A stretch of DNA of 64,000 nucleotides from Thalassospira sp. TSL5-1 (lineage in GTDB: Bacteria > Pseudomonadota > Alphaproteobacteria > Rhodospirillales > Thalassospiraceae), in the NCBI RefSeq assembly GCF_001907695.1, contig NZ_KV880637.1:1240001-1304000 (forward strand). Direction: 5' to 3'. The notes under the pieces were generated by a model. It was not told the DNA's origin, made no database searches, and saw only the letters and a list, made by a program, of their open reading frames with translations. The first letter of the stretch is position 1. Each line of letters opens with the position of its first letter. This document shows, piece after piece, positions 44,671-53,021 of this stretch. Both the position numbers and the translations under genes were made by a program.

Positions 44671-46065
44671 ATGTTTGGTGGTTTTTTCAAAAGCCTGACA
44701 GCCGGTATCATGATCCGGGTTGTTGTCTGGGTCAGTTTGTGCTGGGCCATTGCGGCGGCACTGGCCGCCTATGTGATCCATGATGAATTAACCGAATCCT
44801 TTGACAGTGGCCTGCGCGAAACCGTTCAGGGCAATTTGCCGCTGGCGGTCGAATTTTTGATGGACCGTCCGTCAAATTCCAAAATCACCCATATTCCGGC
44901 GCGCACCGCACGCCCCGCCAGCCCGGATGACAATGGCGATGCAGACCCGGAAGAATATATTATCTATCAAATCCGCGATGCGTCAGGCCGGGTGTTGCTG
45001 CGGTCGGACAATGCGCTGGAAACGCCCTTTGCCGCCCCTTTGATGGCAGGTTTCTGGCAGGATGACACCTTTCGGTATTATTCCGAACCCACCGTGGGTG
45101 GCAGTTTATACATGCAGGTGGCCGAACCGTTGGCGCACCGGCGCGAGGCCACCTTTGAAAGTGCAATGGCCATTTTGCTGCCATTGTTTGTGCTGGTGCC
45201 GGTGTTGCTGGTGGTGATCTGGTTTAGTGTGCGGGCCGGTATGCGCCCGGTTTACCGTTTCCGCCAGGATTTGGACCGGCGCGGGGCGGGGAATATGGAG
45301 GCCATTGCCATTGATGATTTGCCCGGCGAACTCGCCGCAATGGGGCAGGATGTGAATTTGCTGTTGGACCGTTTACGTGCCGCGATGAATGCCGAACGCG
45401 CCTTTGCCTCAAACAGTGCGCATGAATTGCGCACCCCTATTGCCAGTATGTTGGCCCAAACCCAGCAATTATTGACCGAGCTTCCGGCGCAAAGCCCGCA
45501 TCGCGACCGCGCCATGCTGATTGAAAGGTCGCTGGGCCGCTTGCGCCGTTTGTCGGAAAAACTGCTGCAATGGTCGCGGGCGGAATCCGGCCTTGGCAAA
45601 ACCCACGAGGTTCAGGAACTTGATCCGATCATTGATATGCTGATCGAGGATATTCATCGCAGCGGGCGCTTTAAAAATACAGTTTTGCTGCATCGGCACG
45701 GGTTGCCCTTGCGTGCGCCAATGGACCCGGATGCCTTTGGCATTTGTGTGGGTAATCTGTTGGAAAATGCGCTGGTGCATGGCGATGTCAGTGTGCCTGT
45801 AAAGGTGAGGGTCGAAGGCCCCCATCGCCTGATTGTCGAAAATAGCTGCGATAAGGTGCCGCCGCATATTCTGGCAAAGCTGACGCGCCGCTTTGCCCGG
45901 CATGGCAACAGCCCGGAAAGTTCGGGCCTGGGATTATCGATCGTGGTTGCCCTGATCGAGCAGGCCGGGGGCACATTTTCCTATGCCTCGCCCATTCCGG
46001 GGCAGGAGGCCGGTTTTCAGGCGGTGCTAACCCTGCCACAAGCTCCGGTCGAGGCAAATGATTGA
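44671..46065 (+). CDS. Sensor histidine kinase (QseC/PmrB type)
   Basis: The 464-residue kinase has membrane segments at about 13-36 and 165-187, a periplasmic sensing domain between them, a short linker and the HisKA domain with phosphorylated His251 (SAHELRTPIASM). A HATPase domain follows, with GNLLENALVHG and SSGLGLSIV. It should sense a periplasmic or membrane signal and phosphorylate the adjacent regulator. The neighbours suggest the output is envelope modification or redox. Confidence 0.94.
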   Translation: MFGGFFKSLTAGIMIRVVVWVSLCWAIAAALAAYVIHDELTESFDSGLRETVQGNLPLAVEFLMDRPSNSKITHIPARTARPASPDDNGDADPEEYIIYQIRDASGRVLLRSDNALETPFAAPLMAGFWQDDTFRYYSEPTVGGSLYMQVAEPLAHRREATFESAMAILLPLFVLVPVLLVVIWFSVRAGMRPVYRFRQDLDRRGAGNMEAIAIDDLPGELAAMGQDVNLLLDRLRAAMNAERAFASNSAHELRTPIASMLAQTQQLLTELPAQSPHRDRAMLIERSLGRLRRLSEKLLQWSRAESGLGKTHEVQELDPIIDMLIEDIHRSGRFKNTVLLHRHGLPLRAPMDPDAFGICVGNLLENALVHGDVSVPVKVRVEGPHRLIVENSCDKVPPHILAKLTRRFARHGNSPESSGLGLSIVVALIEQAGGTFSYASPIPGQEAGFQAVLTLPQAPVEAND

Positions 46066-46179
46066 CCATATATCCAGTTGAGCATTGCTGAAAATTGCAG
46101 GCCTGCTATCTCTGTGACAGGATTGAGTCTGATCGGGACAATCCATTTTCATCCTGTCAGGAGGTCGACAATTAAGGGT

Positions 46180-47499
46180 GTGCGCATTTTTGCCATTCTG
46201 GGGCTGTTATTTTCGCCGGTCTTTGGGTCGGTAACAGCGCAGGCGCGCCTGGCGGACCCGCATCAAATTCTCTACGAATATGAGGGTCGGCCTTTGGCGG
46301 TGGGCAAGTTCAGCATTGTGTCGGCCTTTCAGCAGCGCCTGTTTCAGGCCGCAGCCCAATGCCGGAAAAAGACCCCGGCAAGTTATGGCACGCCCGACGG
46401 GGCGATTGGCGCAAATACCGTGCAGGCCATCAAGGATTATATCGCCTGCCGCCCCGACCTGACCACCGGGGCAGGGGGCGAGCCCCCAGAAAGCGACGGT
46501 GTTATTACCATTGGCCTGTGGCGATCCCTGATGCCCGACATAATGCCTTATCCCGATGCCATTGAACGGGCCAATCAACTGACCTTTGCGCTGGAAGGCA
46601 CGGATTATGATCGTGTGCAATTTAACTTTTGCCAGTCGCGCAATCCTTCCACCGGCAAAAGATATATCGAAGGCGACCCTTATTGTTATTCCAACGACAA
46701 GGCGTCCTATCTGACATGGGGGCCGCGCGGGGCCACCGCAGGCCACGGGGCTGAAATTCAACAGATTATCGTGCTGGCCGAAAAGGCCCATCCCGGCCTG
46801 TTGCAAACGGTTTTCGGGCCGGAGGCCGATACCATGCGCCGCCTGGTTTTGGGCGATGAAGCCAGCGTGGAAACCATTTTATGTGCCGCCTGGGCCAACC
46901 CCGCAAGGCGAGAGGATTTGCGCGCACGCTTTGCCCGTTATGGCGCACTGCATGAGGTGCAGGAAGCCTATCGTATGGTCTATGAGGCCGCCAATGCCGA
47001 TGGCGGCAAGGTGCAGCGGTTTTTCAGAATATACAAGGCCTTAAAGCCGGTTATTCAACGCGATCCGACGGAAATTGATGTGGCCTTTTTTATTGATCGT
47101 GCCACACATGGCGGGGCTCCGCCGGGGAATTTGGCACCGTTGATCGAAAAAATGAACTATTTTGTCACCCGCACCAAAAAGCTGCCCTCGCCAGGCGAAA
47201 TGCGCAAACAACTGGCCGCCTGGTTGCCTTCCGCCCATAAATATAATGACCGCCTGGCACGCGATGCCATTTTTCTGATTGATGATCCTGATGTGAATTT
47301 GTCTGATGCGCATCGGCGTATCTGGCAAAAACGCTCTGGCTTGCGGGCCAGTTCGTTTGGTTTGTCTGACAAACGGTATGTGCCAGCCTATCCGGTGATG
47401 CCGGTAACGGGGTATGAGGCGATCACTAAATTCCCCACCGTGCGTCCGGCGGAAAAAAGGGCCTGCCCGGCGGTGGCATTACGCCCGCGTAACCCCTGA
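46180..47499 (+). CDS. Exported peptidoglycan-binding, lysozyme/chitosanase-like protein
   Basis: From the GTG at 46180 the protein has 439 residues and starts with a signal peptide (VRIFAILGLLFSPVFGSVTAQA). A peptidoglycan-binding-like segment (TPDGAIGANTVQAIKDY, about 69-88) is followed by a domain with ALEGTDYDRVQFNF and TWGPRGATAGHG (about 137-190), reminiscent of lysozyme-superfamily (GH46-like) enzymes, with Glu139 as candidate acid. The start is unclear: AGGAGG at 46159-46164 is well placed for an ATT at 46171, giving an MKGVR start. GTG 46180 is annotated as the conservative choice; TTG 46078 is less likely. Confidence 0.7.
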   Translation: MRIFAILGLLFSPVFGSVTAQARLADPHQILYEYEGRPLAVGKFSIVSAFQQRLFQAAAQCRKKTPASYGTPDGAIGANTVQAIKDYIACRPDLTTGAGGEPPESDGVITIGLWRSLMPDIMPYPDAIERANQLTFALEGTDYDRVQFNFCQSRNPSTGKRYIEGDPYCYSNDKASYLTWGPRGATAGHGAEIQQIIVLAEKAHPGLLQTVFGPEADTMRRLVLGDEASVETILCAAWANPARREDLRARFARYGALHEVQEAYRMVYEAANADGGKVQRFFRIYKALKPVIQRDPTEIDVAFFIDRATHGGAPPGNLAPLIEKMNYFVTRTKKLPSPGEMRKQLAAWLPSAHKYNDRLARDAIFLIDDPDVNLSDAHRRIWQKRSGLRASSFGLSDKRYVPAYPVMPVTGYEAITKFPTVRPAEKRACPAVALRPRNP

Positions 47500-47666
47500 A
47501 TTGATTGCGAAAATGCCGGGAACCCGTCGGTAATAATGCGTATATGCGTAAATTGCATGGAGATAACGGTTTTTTAGGGCCGGAATGTCTTGCATCAACG
47601 GGGCATGTTTGCCAACATCCGCACGTATTTACACGTCACTTTGCCATTTAAGGAGCAAGATTTGAA

Positions 47667-48713
47667 ATGAGCGACGTCAAGGTTAAAGTCGGAATTCTCG
47701 GTGCCAGCGGATATACCGGGGCGGAACTGGTTCGCATTCTTGCGCACCATGCCGCTGCCGAAATCGTCCTGTTGACCGCAGACCGACGCGCCGGGCGTCC
47801 CTTTGGCGAGGTGTTTCCCCACCTGGCCCATTTGAACTTGCCCACTATGATTCGTATTGATGAAGCTGACTGGAACGGCGTTGATCTGATTTTCTGTGCC
47901 CTGCCGCATGGCACGACACAGGCCGTCATTGCCGGTTTGCCGCAGCATGTCAAAGTGGTTGATCTCTCAGCTGACTTCCGGCTGTTTGACGCCGCGACCT
48001 ACAAGGAATGGTACGGGGCTGAACATGCCGCCCAGGATTTGCAAAAAGAAGTGGTTTATGGCCTGACCGAGCTGCATCGCGAAAAGGTTGCCAAGGCACG
48101 GGTTGTGGCCAATCCGGGCTGTTATCCGACCCCGGCACAATTAAGCCTGACGCCGCTTTTGGAACAGAAACTGATCCTGTCGGAAGACATCATCATTGAT
48201 GCGAAATCCGGCGTGACCGGAGCGGGTCGGTCGCCCAAGGAAGGCATTTTGTTTGCCGAAATTACCGAAGGCATCCATGCCTATGCTACCGGCGGGCACC
48301 GCCATGCACCGGAAATCGAACAGGGGTTGTCCTGGGCTGCCGGCGATGACGTGATCGTCAATTTCTCGCCGCATCTTATGCCGATGAGCCGCGGTATCCT
48401 GGAAAGCATCTATGTCAAGCTGGCCGATGGTGTTACGCCCGAACAGATCCACGAGGCATTGGTCAAACGTTATGAAGGTGAGCCGTTTGTACGTGTTCTG
48501 CCCTTTGGCACCACCCCGCAAACCCGCCATGTTCGTGGATCAAACTTTGTGATGTTTGGCGTGGTCAAGGACCGGGTGCCGGGCCGTGTGATTATCGTTG
48601 GGGTTGAAGACAACCTGATGAAGGGGGCGTCGGGACAGGCGGTGCAGAACATGAATGTCATGATGGGCCTGCCCGAAACGATGGGCCTTGAGCTGGAACC
48701 GCTTTTCCCGTAA
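47667..48713 (+). CDS. argC: N-acetyl-gamma-glutamyl-phosphate reductase
   Basis: The 348-residue protein is the long form of ArgC: NADP-binding VGILGASGYTGAELVRIL, then ARVVANPGCYPTPAQL with the catalytic Cys, and GGHRHAPEIEQ. It reduces N-acetylglutamyl phosphate in arginine synthesis. The start follows AAGGAGC. It is a single gene with its own terminator; other arg genes are not in the window. Confidence 0.97.
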   Translation: MSDVKVKVGILGASGYTGAELVRILAHHAAAEIVLLTADRRAGRPFGEVFPHLAHLNLPTMIRIDEADWNGVDLIFCALPHGTTQAVIAGLPQHVKVVDLSADFRLFDAATYKEWYGAEHAAQDLQKEVVYGLTELHREKVAKARVVANPGCYPTPAQLSLTPLLEQKLILSEDIIIDAKSGVTGAGRSPKEGILFAEITEGIHAYATGGHRHAPEIEQGLSWAAGDDVIVNFSPHLMPMSRGILESIYVKLADGVTPEQIHEALVKRYEGEPFVRVLPFGTTPQTRHVRGSNFVMFGVVKDRVPGRVIIVGVEDNLMKGASGQAVQNMNVMMGLPETMGLELEPLFP

Positions 48714-48738
48714 TCGGGTTTAAATATGATTATATGAT

Positions 48739-48773
48739 AAACGCGCCGGATTGTTGGATCCGGCGCGTTTTTT
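48739..48773 (+). terminator. Terminator of argC
   Basis: AAACGCGCCGGAT pairs perfectly with ATCCGGCGCGTTT around TGTTGG and is followed by T. Confidence 0.95.
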
Positions 48774-48789
48774 GTCTTTTTACGCCCGT

Positions 48790-50214
48790 TTAGCAACCTG
48801 CCGCGCGGGTGATTTCATGGTTCAAAAAGGCCAGAATACGCGGATGAAGCGACTGGGTGACGTTAAACCGCATCAGGCTGCCCGCCGATTTTGACAGGCT
48901 GAAAACATTGCCCGGGGCGAGAATGATATTCTGTTTCAGCGCGGCATGGGCGAGATTGGCAGCATCCATATCATGGGGCAGGCGGGCCCATAAAAACATG
49001 CCCGCACCGGGCGGTGTAACCGGGGTAATGCCAAGTACATCCAATTGGCTGGCGCAGTCCGTCATGGCGCGGGCCAGGCGTTGGCGGACATGTTCCATAT
49101 GTTTGCGATAGGACCCGTCACGTAAAACCGACAATACCAGTGCCGATGACAGATTGCCGCCGCCAAAGCTGGTAGCGATTTTCAAATCCAGCAATTTGTC
49201 GATCCAATCGGGGTTGGTCGCGATATATCCGCAGCGGATGGATGCCGACAGGGTTTTGGAAAAACTGCCGATATGAACAACATTTTCCAGCCCGTCAAAG
49301 GCGGCCAGGCGCGGGGCGGGGCTGGTTTCAAAATCGGCGAAAATATCATCCTCGATAATCGTGATATTGTGTTTTTCACATATTTTAAGCAGCCGGTGCG
49401 CCTTGACCGGCGACAGGCTGGCCCCCGTCGGGTTATGCAGGCCGGAATTGGTAACATAAAGGCGCGGTCGGTTTTGTTCTGCCGCGTGCTCAAAGGCGGC
49501 CATATCCGGCCCGTCGGCCAAAAAGGGAATGGCGATAATGTGGGCGCGATGGGCGTGAAACAGGGCATGAAAGTTGAAATAACACGGGTCATCGACAAAA
49601 ACCGTATCGCCCGGTTCAATTAGCAAACGACATAAAAGGTCAATCGCCTGGGTGCCCGATTCCGTTAACATGATCTGGCCCGGGGCCGGGGTGATGCCAT
49701 GTTCGGCCATGCGCCGTGCCAGATGGTCCCGCAACGGAAGCAGGCCCAGCGGGGTGGCGTAATCCGTAATGGTGGCATCAGGGCCGCGTGCCAAATGGCG
49801 CAGGGCGCGGCGAATGGCATCATTTGGCATCCAGTCGGGTGGTAGCCAGCCGCAGCCGGGTTTTAACACGGCATCGTCACTGTTAAGCGATTGTCGCGAC
49901 ACCCAGAATGGGTCAATCGCGCGGTCGAGTTTCGGGGCCAGTTGCGCAATCGACAAGGGGGCCGTTTGCCCGGCAACAAAAAATCCTGATCCCCGGCGCG
50001 AGATAAGGGTGCCTTCCGCCACCAGCCGGTCATAGGCATCGACAACGGTGGATTTTGACACCCCCATTGTTTCCGCACTTTGCCGAATGGAGGGAATACG
50101 CGCTCCGGCCACCAGGCTGCGATTGCCGATGCGCTGGCGAATATGGGCCATTACCTGATTTACAAGGCTGTCGGCACGGTCAGTTTTGGGCGGCGAAGCC
50201 GGAATTTGCGCCAT
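48790..50214 (-). CDS. MocR-type PLP-dependent transcriptional regulator
   Basis: The 474-residue protein joins a GntR winged helix (about 15-85; VAGARIPSIRQSAETMGVSKSTVVDAYDRL) to an aminotransferase-like domain (about 110-474), with the PLP Lys in GSFSKTLSASIRCGY. MocR proteins sense PLP or amino-compounds and regulate a divergent gene; here that is the DMT exporter. ATG 50214 follows GGAAG. The promoter region between the two genes holds a long palindrome. Confidence 0.93.
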   Translation of the reverse strand: MAQIPASPPKTDRADSLVNQVMAHIRQRIGNRSLVAGARIPSIRQSAETMGVSKSTVVDAYDRLVAEGTLISRRGSGFFVAGQTAPLSIAQLAPKLDRAIDPFWVSRQSLNSDDAVLKPGCGWLPPDWMPNDAIRRALRHLARGPDATITDYATPLGLLPLRDHLARRMAEHGITPAPGQIMLTESGTQAIDLLCRLLIEPGDTVFVDDPCYFNFHALFHAHRAHIIAIPFLADGPDMAAFEHAAEQNRPRLYVTNSGLHNPTGASLSPVKAHRLLKICEKHNITIIEDDIFADFETSPAPRLAAFDGLENVVHIGSFSKTLSASIRCGYIATNPDWIDKLLDLKIATSFGGGNLSSALVLSVLRDGSYRKHMEHVRQRLARAMTDCASQLDVLGITPVTPPGAGMFLWARLPHDMDAANLAHAALKQNIILAPGNVFSLSKSAGSLMRFNVTQSLHPRILAFLNHEITRAAGC

Positions 50215-50225
50215 TTGTACTTCCA

Positions 50226-50265
50226 ATAATACCAATACAGTTTGTCAAAATTGTATTGGTATTAT
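50226..50265. promoter_or_regulatory. 14-bp perfect palindrome, likely MocR operator
   Basis: ATAATACCAATACA (50226-50239) is repeated exactly inverted at 50252-50265 with a 12-base spacer. It lies just before the MocR start and about 60 bases before the exporter start, so it could control both genes. Confidence 0.8.
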
Positions 50266-50328
50266 GTCTGGCGCATTTGCGTGCGGCAAGCGAATGCTGC
50301 TTCTGTGCTTATGCAGAAGGAGGTCATG

Positions 50329-51210
50329 ATGAACCGCACAACACAGGGCTGGATTTTCGGGTTTTTGGGAATGCTGGTTTTTAGCGGGTCGCTGCCAGCC
50401 ACCCGTTTGGCAATGGCGGGGTTTGACCCGATATTTTTAACCGTGGCGCGTGCGGTTTTGGCCGGGGCAATGGCGGCCGCAATTTTGTTGCTGACCCGTC
50501 AGGCCTGGCCGGGACGGCGCGAGGTATCGTCGCTGCTGCTTGTTTCGTTGGGCACTGTGGTGGGGTTTCCGCTGCTAACCGCGCTGGCGTTGCAATATAT
50601 CACCGCCGCGCATTCGGTGATTTTTATTGGTCTGCTACCGCTTTCAACCGCCATATTTGGCGTGTTGCGCGGCGGCGAACGGTTACGCCCGGTTTTTTGG
50701 CTGTTTAGCGGATTGGGCAGTGCGCTGATTTGTGGTTATGCCCTCCGCAATGGCGTGAATGGTGCGCTGGCGGGTGATTTGCTGATGTTATGTGCCATCG
50801 TCGTCTGTGGTCTTGGCTACGCCGAGGGGGCGACGCTTTCGCGCAAGATGGGCGGCTGGCAGGTCATTTGTTGGGCCCTGGTGGCCGCATTGCCGGTGAT
50901 GCTGGTGTTGCTGTTTCTCACCATGCCAGCCAGTTTTGCATCGATCGATGCTGCCTCGTGGTGGTCGCTGGCATATGTTGCGATTTTTAGCAGCATTGTT
51001 GGCTTTTTACTATGGTATCGCGGCCTGGCCTTGGGCGGTATCGGCGCGGTGGGGCAATTGCAATTGCTGCAACCGTTTTTCGGCATGATGCTGGCGGCGG
51101 TCATCTTGTCGGAAAATGTCGATCAGGCAATGGTCTTGGTTACAATGGCGGTAATTGCCTGTGTGTTCGGGGCCAAGCGGTTTGCCCGCCCGGTGGCACG
51201 TCAGGGCTAG
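50329..51210 (+). CDS. DMT-superfamily (EamA) exporter
   Basis: The 293-residue inner-membrane protein has about ten hydrophobic segments in two EamA repeats, with the typical SGSLPATRLAMAGFDPIFLTVARAVLAG in the first. It likely exports an amino acid or related metabolite. The frame runs from 50242, but AAGGAGG at 50317-50323 fixes the start at ATG 50329 (ATG 50326 is too close). Divergence from a MocR gene implies its substrate is a ligand, or relative of the ligand, of that regulator. Confidence 0.92.
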   Translation: MNRTTQGWIFGFLGMLVFSGSLPATRLAMAGFDPIFLTVARAVLAGAMAAAILLLTRQAWPGRREVSSLLLVSLGTVVGFPLLTALALQYITAAHSVIFIGLLPLSTAIFGVLRGGERLRPVFWLFSGLGSALICGYALRNGVNGALAGDLLMLCAIVVCGLGYAEGATLSRKMGGWQVICWALVAALPVMLVLLFLTMPASFASIDAASWWSLAYVAIFSSIVGFLLWYRGLALGGIGAVGQLQLLQPFFGMMLAAVILSENVDQAMVLVTMAVIACVFGAKRFARPVARQG

Positions 51211-51320
51211 TTATTCCTGACCTGTTGGTAGGGTCGGGGAATGCAGACTGTTCCCTTGTTCGTGCGAAGCCGTTAAGCTTCCTGTCATTCCTTTCCCAAC
51301 CAGCAGGGACCAGACAGATT

Positions 51321-51875
51321 ATGCCAACGATCCTGAAATATCGCGATGCCGTGCCCGTGATTGATGAAACCGCCTTTATTGCGCCCAATGCCACAATCAT
51401 TGGCGATGTGGAAATTGGCCCGGAAACCGGGATCTGGTTTGGCTGTGTTATTCGCGGTGATGTGCATGAAATTCGCATTGGCGCGCGCACCAATATCCAG
51501 GACCTAACGATGGTGCATGTCGCCAAGGACAAGTTTGGCACCTATATCGGCGATGATGTCACCATCGGGCATTCGGCTGTTATTCATGCCTGTACGCTGG
51601 AGGATCGCTCCTTTGTGGGCATGTCGGCAACGGTGATGGATGGCTGTGTCATTGAACAGGGGGCGATGCTGGGGGCAGGGGCGCTTTTGGCACCGGGCAA
51701 GCGCATACCGGCGGGGCAATTATGGGCCGGTGTGCCCGCGCGCAAGGTCCGTGACCTGGCCCAGGAAGAAATCGAATTTTTCAAGATTTCGGCGGACCGT
51801 TATGCCGCCCTTGCAAATGTTTACCGCACCGATATTGCCTCGGGTCAGGCGATTGTGTCCTTGCCGGATGATTAG
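51321..51875 (+). CDS. Gamma-carbonic-anhydrase-like hexapeptide protein
   Basis: The 184-residue left-handed beta-helix protein (YrdA/CaiE-like) has the zinc-site pattern TNIQDLTMVHV and VTIGHSAVIHAC, with three histidines spaced as in gamma-carbonic anhydrases, and the ending PAGQLWAGVPARKVRDL. Trimeric; activity as carbonic anhydrase is uncertain for this subgroup. It is preceded by AGCAGGGA. It lies 110 bases after the exporter. Confidence 0.93.
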   Translation: MPTILKYRDAVPVIDETAFIAPNATIIGDVEIGPETGIWFGCVIRGDVHEIRIGARTNIQDLTMVHVAKDKFGTYIGDDVTIGHSAVIHACTLEDRSFVGMSATVMDGCVIEQGAMLGAGALLAPGKRIPAGQLWAGVPARKVRDLAQEEIEFFKISADRYAALANVYRTDIASGQAIVSLPDD

Positions 51876-51899
51876 GGCTGGGGCATAACCCTTTTTATC

Positions 51900-51940
51900 A
51901 AAGCGATATGTTTCCGGCATGGAAATGTATCGCTTTGTTT
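51900..51940 (+). terminator. Terminator after the gamma-CA-like gene
   Basis: AAAGCGATA-T-GTTTCC pairs with GGAAAT-G-TATCGCTTT around a five-base loop, with a TGTTTATG tail. Confidence 0.75.
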
Positions 51941-51984
51941 ATGTGCCGTTTTTATTGATGTGATCGTGGGTATCGGAACCTTTT

Positions 51985-52887
51985 ATGACGCGCTGGCAGG
52001 CCAATGGCATTATCGTTTTTGTCGCCCTGATCTGGGGCACGACCTTTGTTGTGCAACAGACCAGCATGGACAGTATCGGTCCGTTCTATTTTACCGGCAT
52101 CCGGTTTTTGCTCGGTACCATTGCGGTGCTGCCCTTTGCTCTGCGTGAAATTTCGCGCCTTTATGTCGCCGGTTACAGGTTTTCGCGCCGCGATAAAATC
52201 GGCCTGCTGGCAACGGGCCTTGCGATGTTTTTGGCCTCTATTCTGCAGCAAATTGGCATTATCGATACAACCGTGACCAATGCGGCGTTCCTGACGGCGT
52301 TTTATGTGCCGACCGTGCCAATCTTGGCCTTGCTGGTGTTTCGCATTGTGCCGCATTGGGCGGTATGGCCGGGTGGGGTTTTGTGTGTTGCGGGCACCTA
52401 TATGCTCAGCGGTGGCAATCTTTCCGCCTTGGGCGAGGGCGATTTCTGGGTCATGAGCAGCGCGCTTTTCTGGGCGGCACAGGTGGTGCTGGTGGGTATT
52501 ATGGCGCAACGGACCCGCGCGCCGTTAACGGTTGCAATGGTCCAGTTTTTTGTTACCGGTGTTTTGGGTGTTGTCATGGGTGCCATGACCGAGGATTTCA
52601 GCCTACAATCGGTTTATGGGGCCGGGTTCGAGATTTTATATGCCGGTCTCATGTCGGCCGGTTTGGCCTTTACCCTGCAATGTGTGGCGCAAAATTACAC
52701 CGAAGCCGCCGATGCCGCGATTATCATGAGTGCCGAAGCCGTCTTTGCTGCCATCGCCGGGGCGATATTTTTGGGTGAACGCCTGGATCCTGTTGAATAT
52801 GCCGGGTGCGGCCTGATTTTGGTGGCGATTATCGCCGTGCAATTGCTGCCGCTTTTGCGTCGGCGTCGTCGTTCTGTGGCGGTGTAA
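51985..52887 (+). CDS. DMT-superfamily (EamA) transporter
   Basis: The 300-residue protein has ten hydrophobic segments and both EamA repeats. The first carries ALIWGTTFVVQQTSMDSIGPF; the second ends with LGERLDPVEYAGCGLILVAII. It resembles YdcZ/RhaT-like drug-metabolite exporters of unknown substrate. A short basic tail (RRRRR) ends the protein. It is not closely similar to the exporter at 50329. Confidence 0.92.
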   Translation: MTRWQANGIIVFVALIWGTTFVVQQTSMDSIGPFYFTGIRFLLGTIAVLPFALREISRLYVAGYRFSRRDKIGLLATGLAMFLASILQQIGIIDTTVTNAAFLTAFYVPTVPILALLVFRIVPHWAVWPGGVLCVAGTYMLSGGNLSALGEGDFWVMSSALFWAAQVVLVGIMAQRTRAPLTVAMVQFFVTGVLGVVMGAMTEDFSLQSVYGAGFEILYAGLMSAGLAFTLQCVAQNYTEAADAAIIMSAEAVFAAIAGAIFLGERLDPVEYAGCGLILVAIIAVQLLPLLRRRRRSVAV

Positions 52888-52933
52888 GGGCAAAGGCCAG
52901 AGTATTGGCCCACTGCTTTCTTCGCGATCGGGC

Positions 52934-52947
52934 TTGACCTTTATCAA
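52934..52947 (+). promoter_or_regulatory. FNR-type box upstream of the di-haem peroxidase gene
   Basis: TTGAC-CTTT-ATCAA matches the FNR/Anr consensus TTGAT-N4-ATCAA with one mismatch. A TAGAAA at 52970-52975 stands at the distance of a -10 box for a class II activated promoter. Confidence 0.6.
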
Positions 52948-53021
52948 GGAATCGCACAGACAGGAACTGTAGAAAGCAATTCAGAATGATTTGCGGTCGT
53001 ACAGTGTCTGAAAGTCCCATC

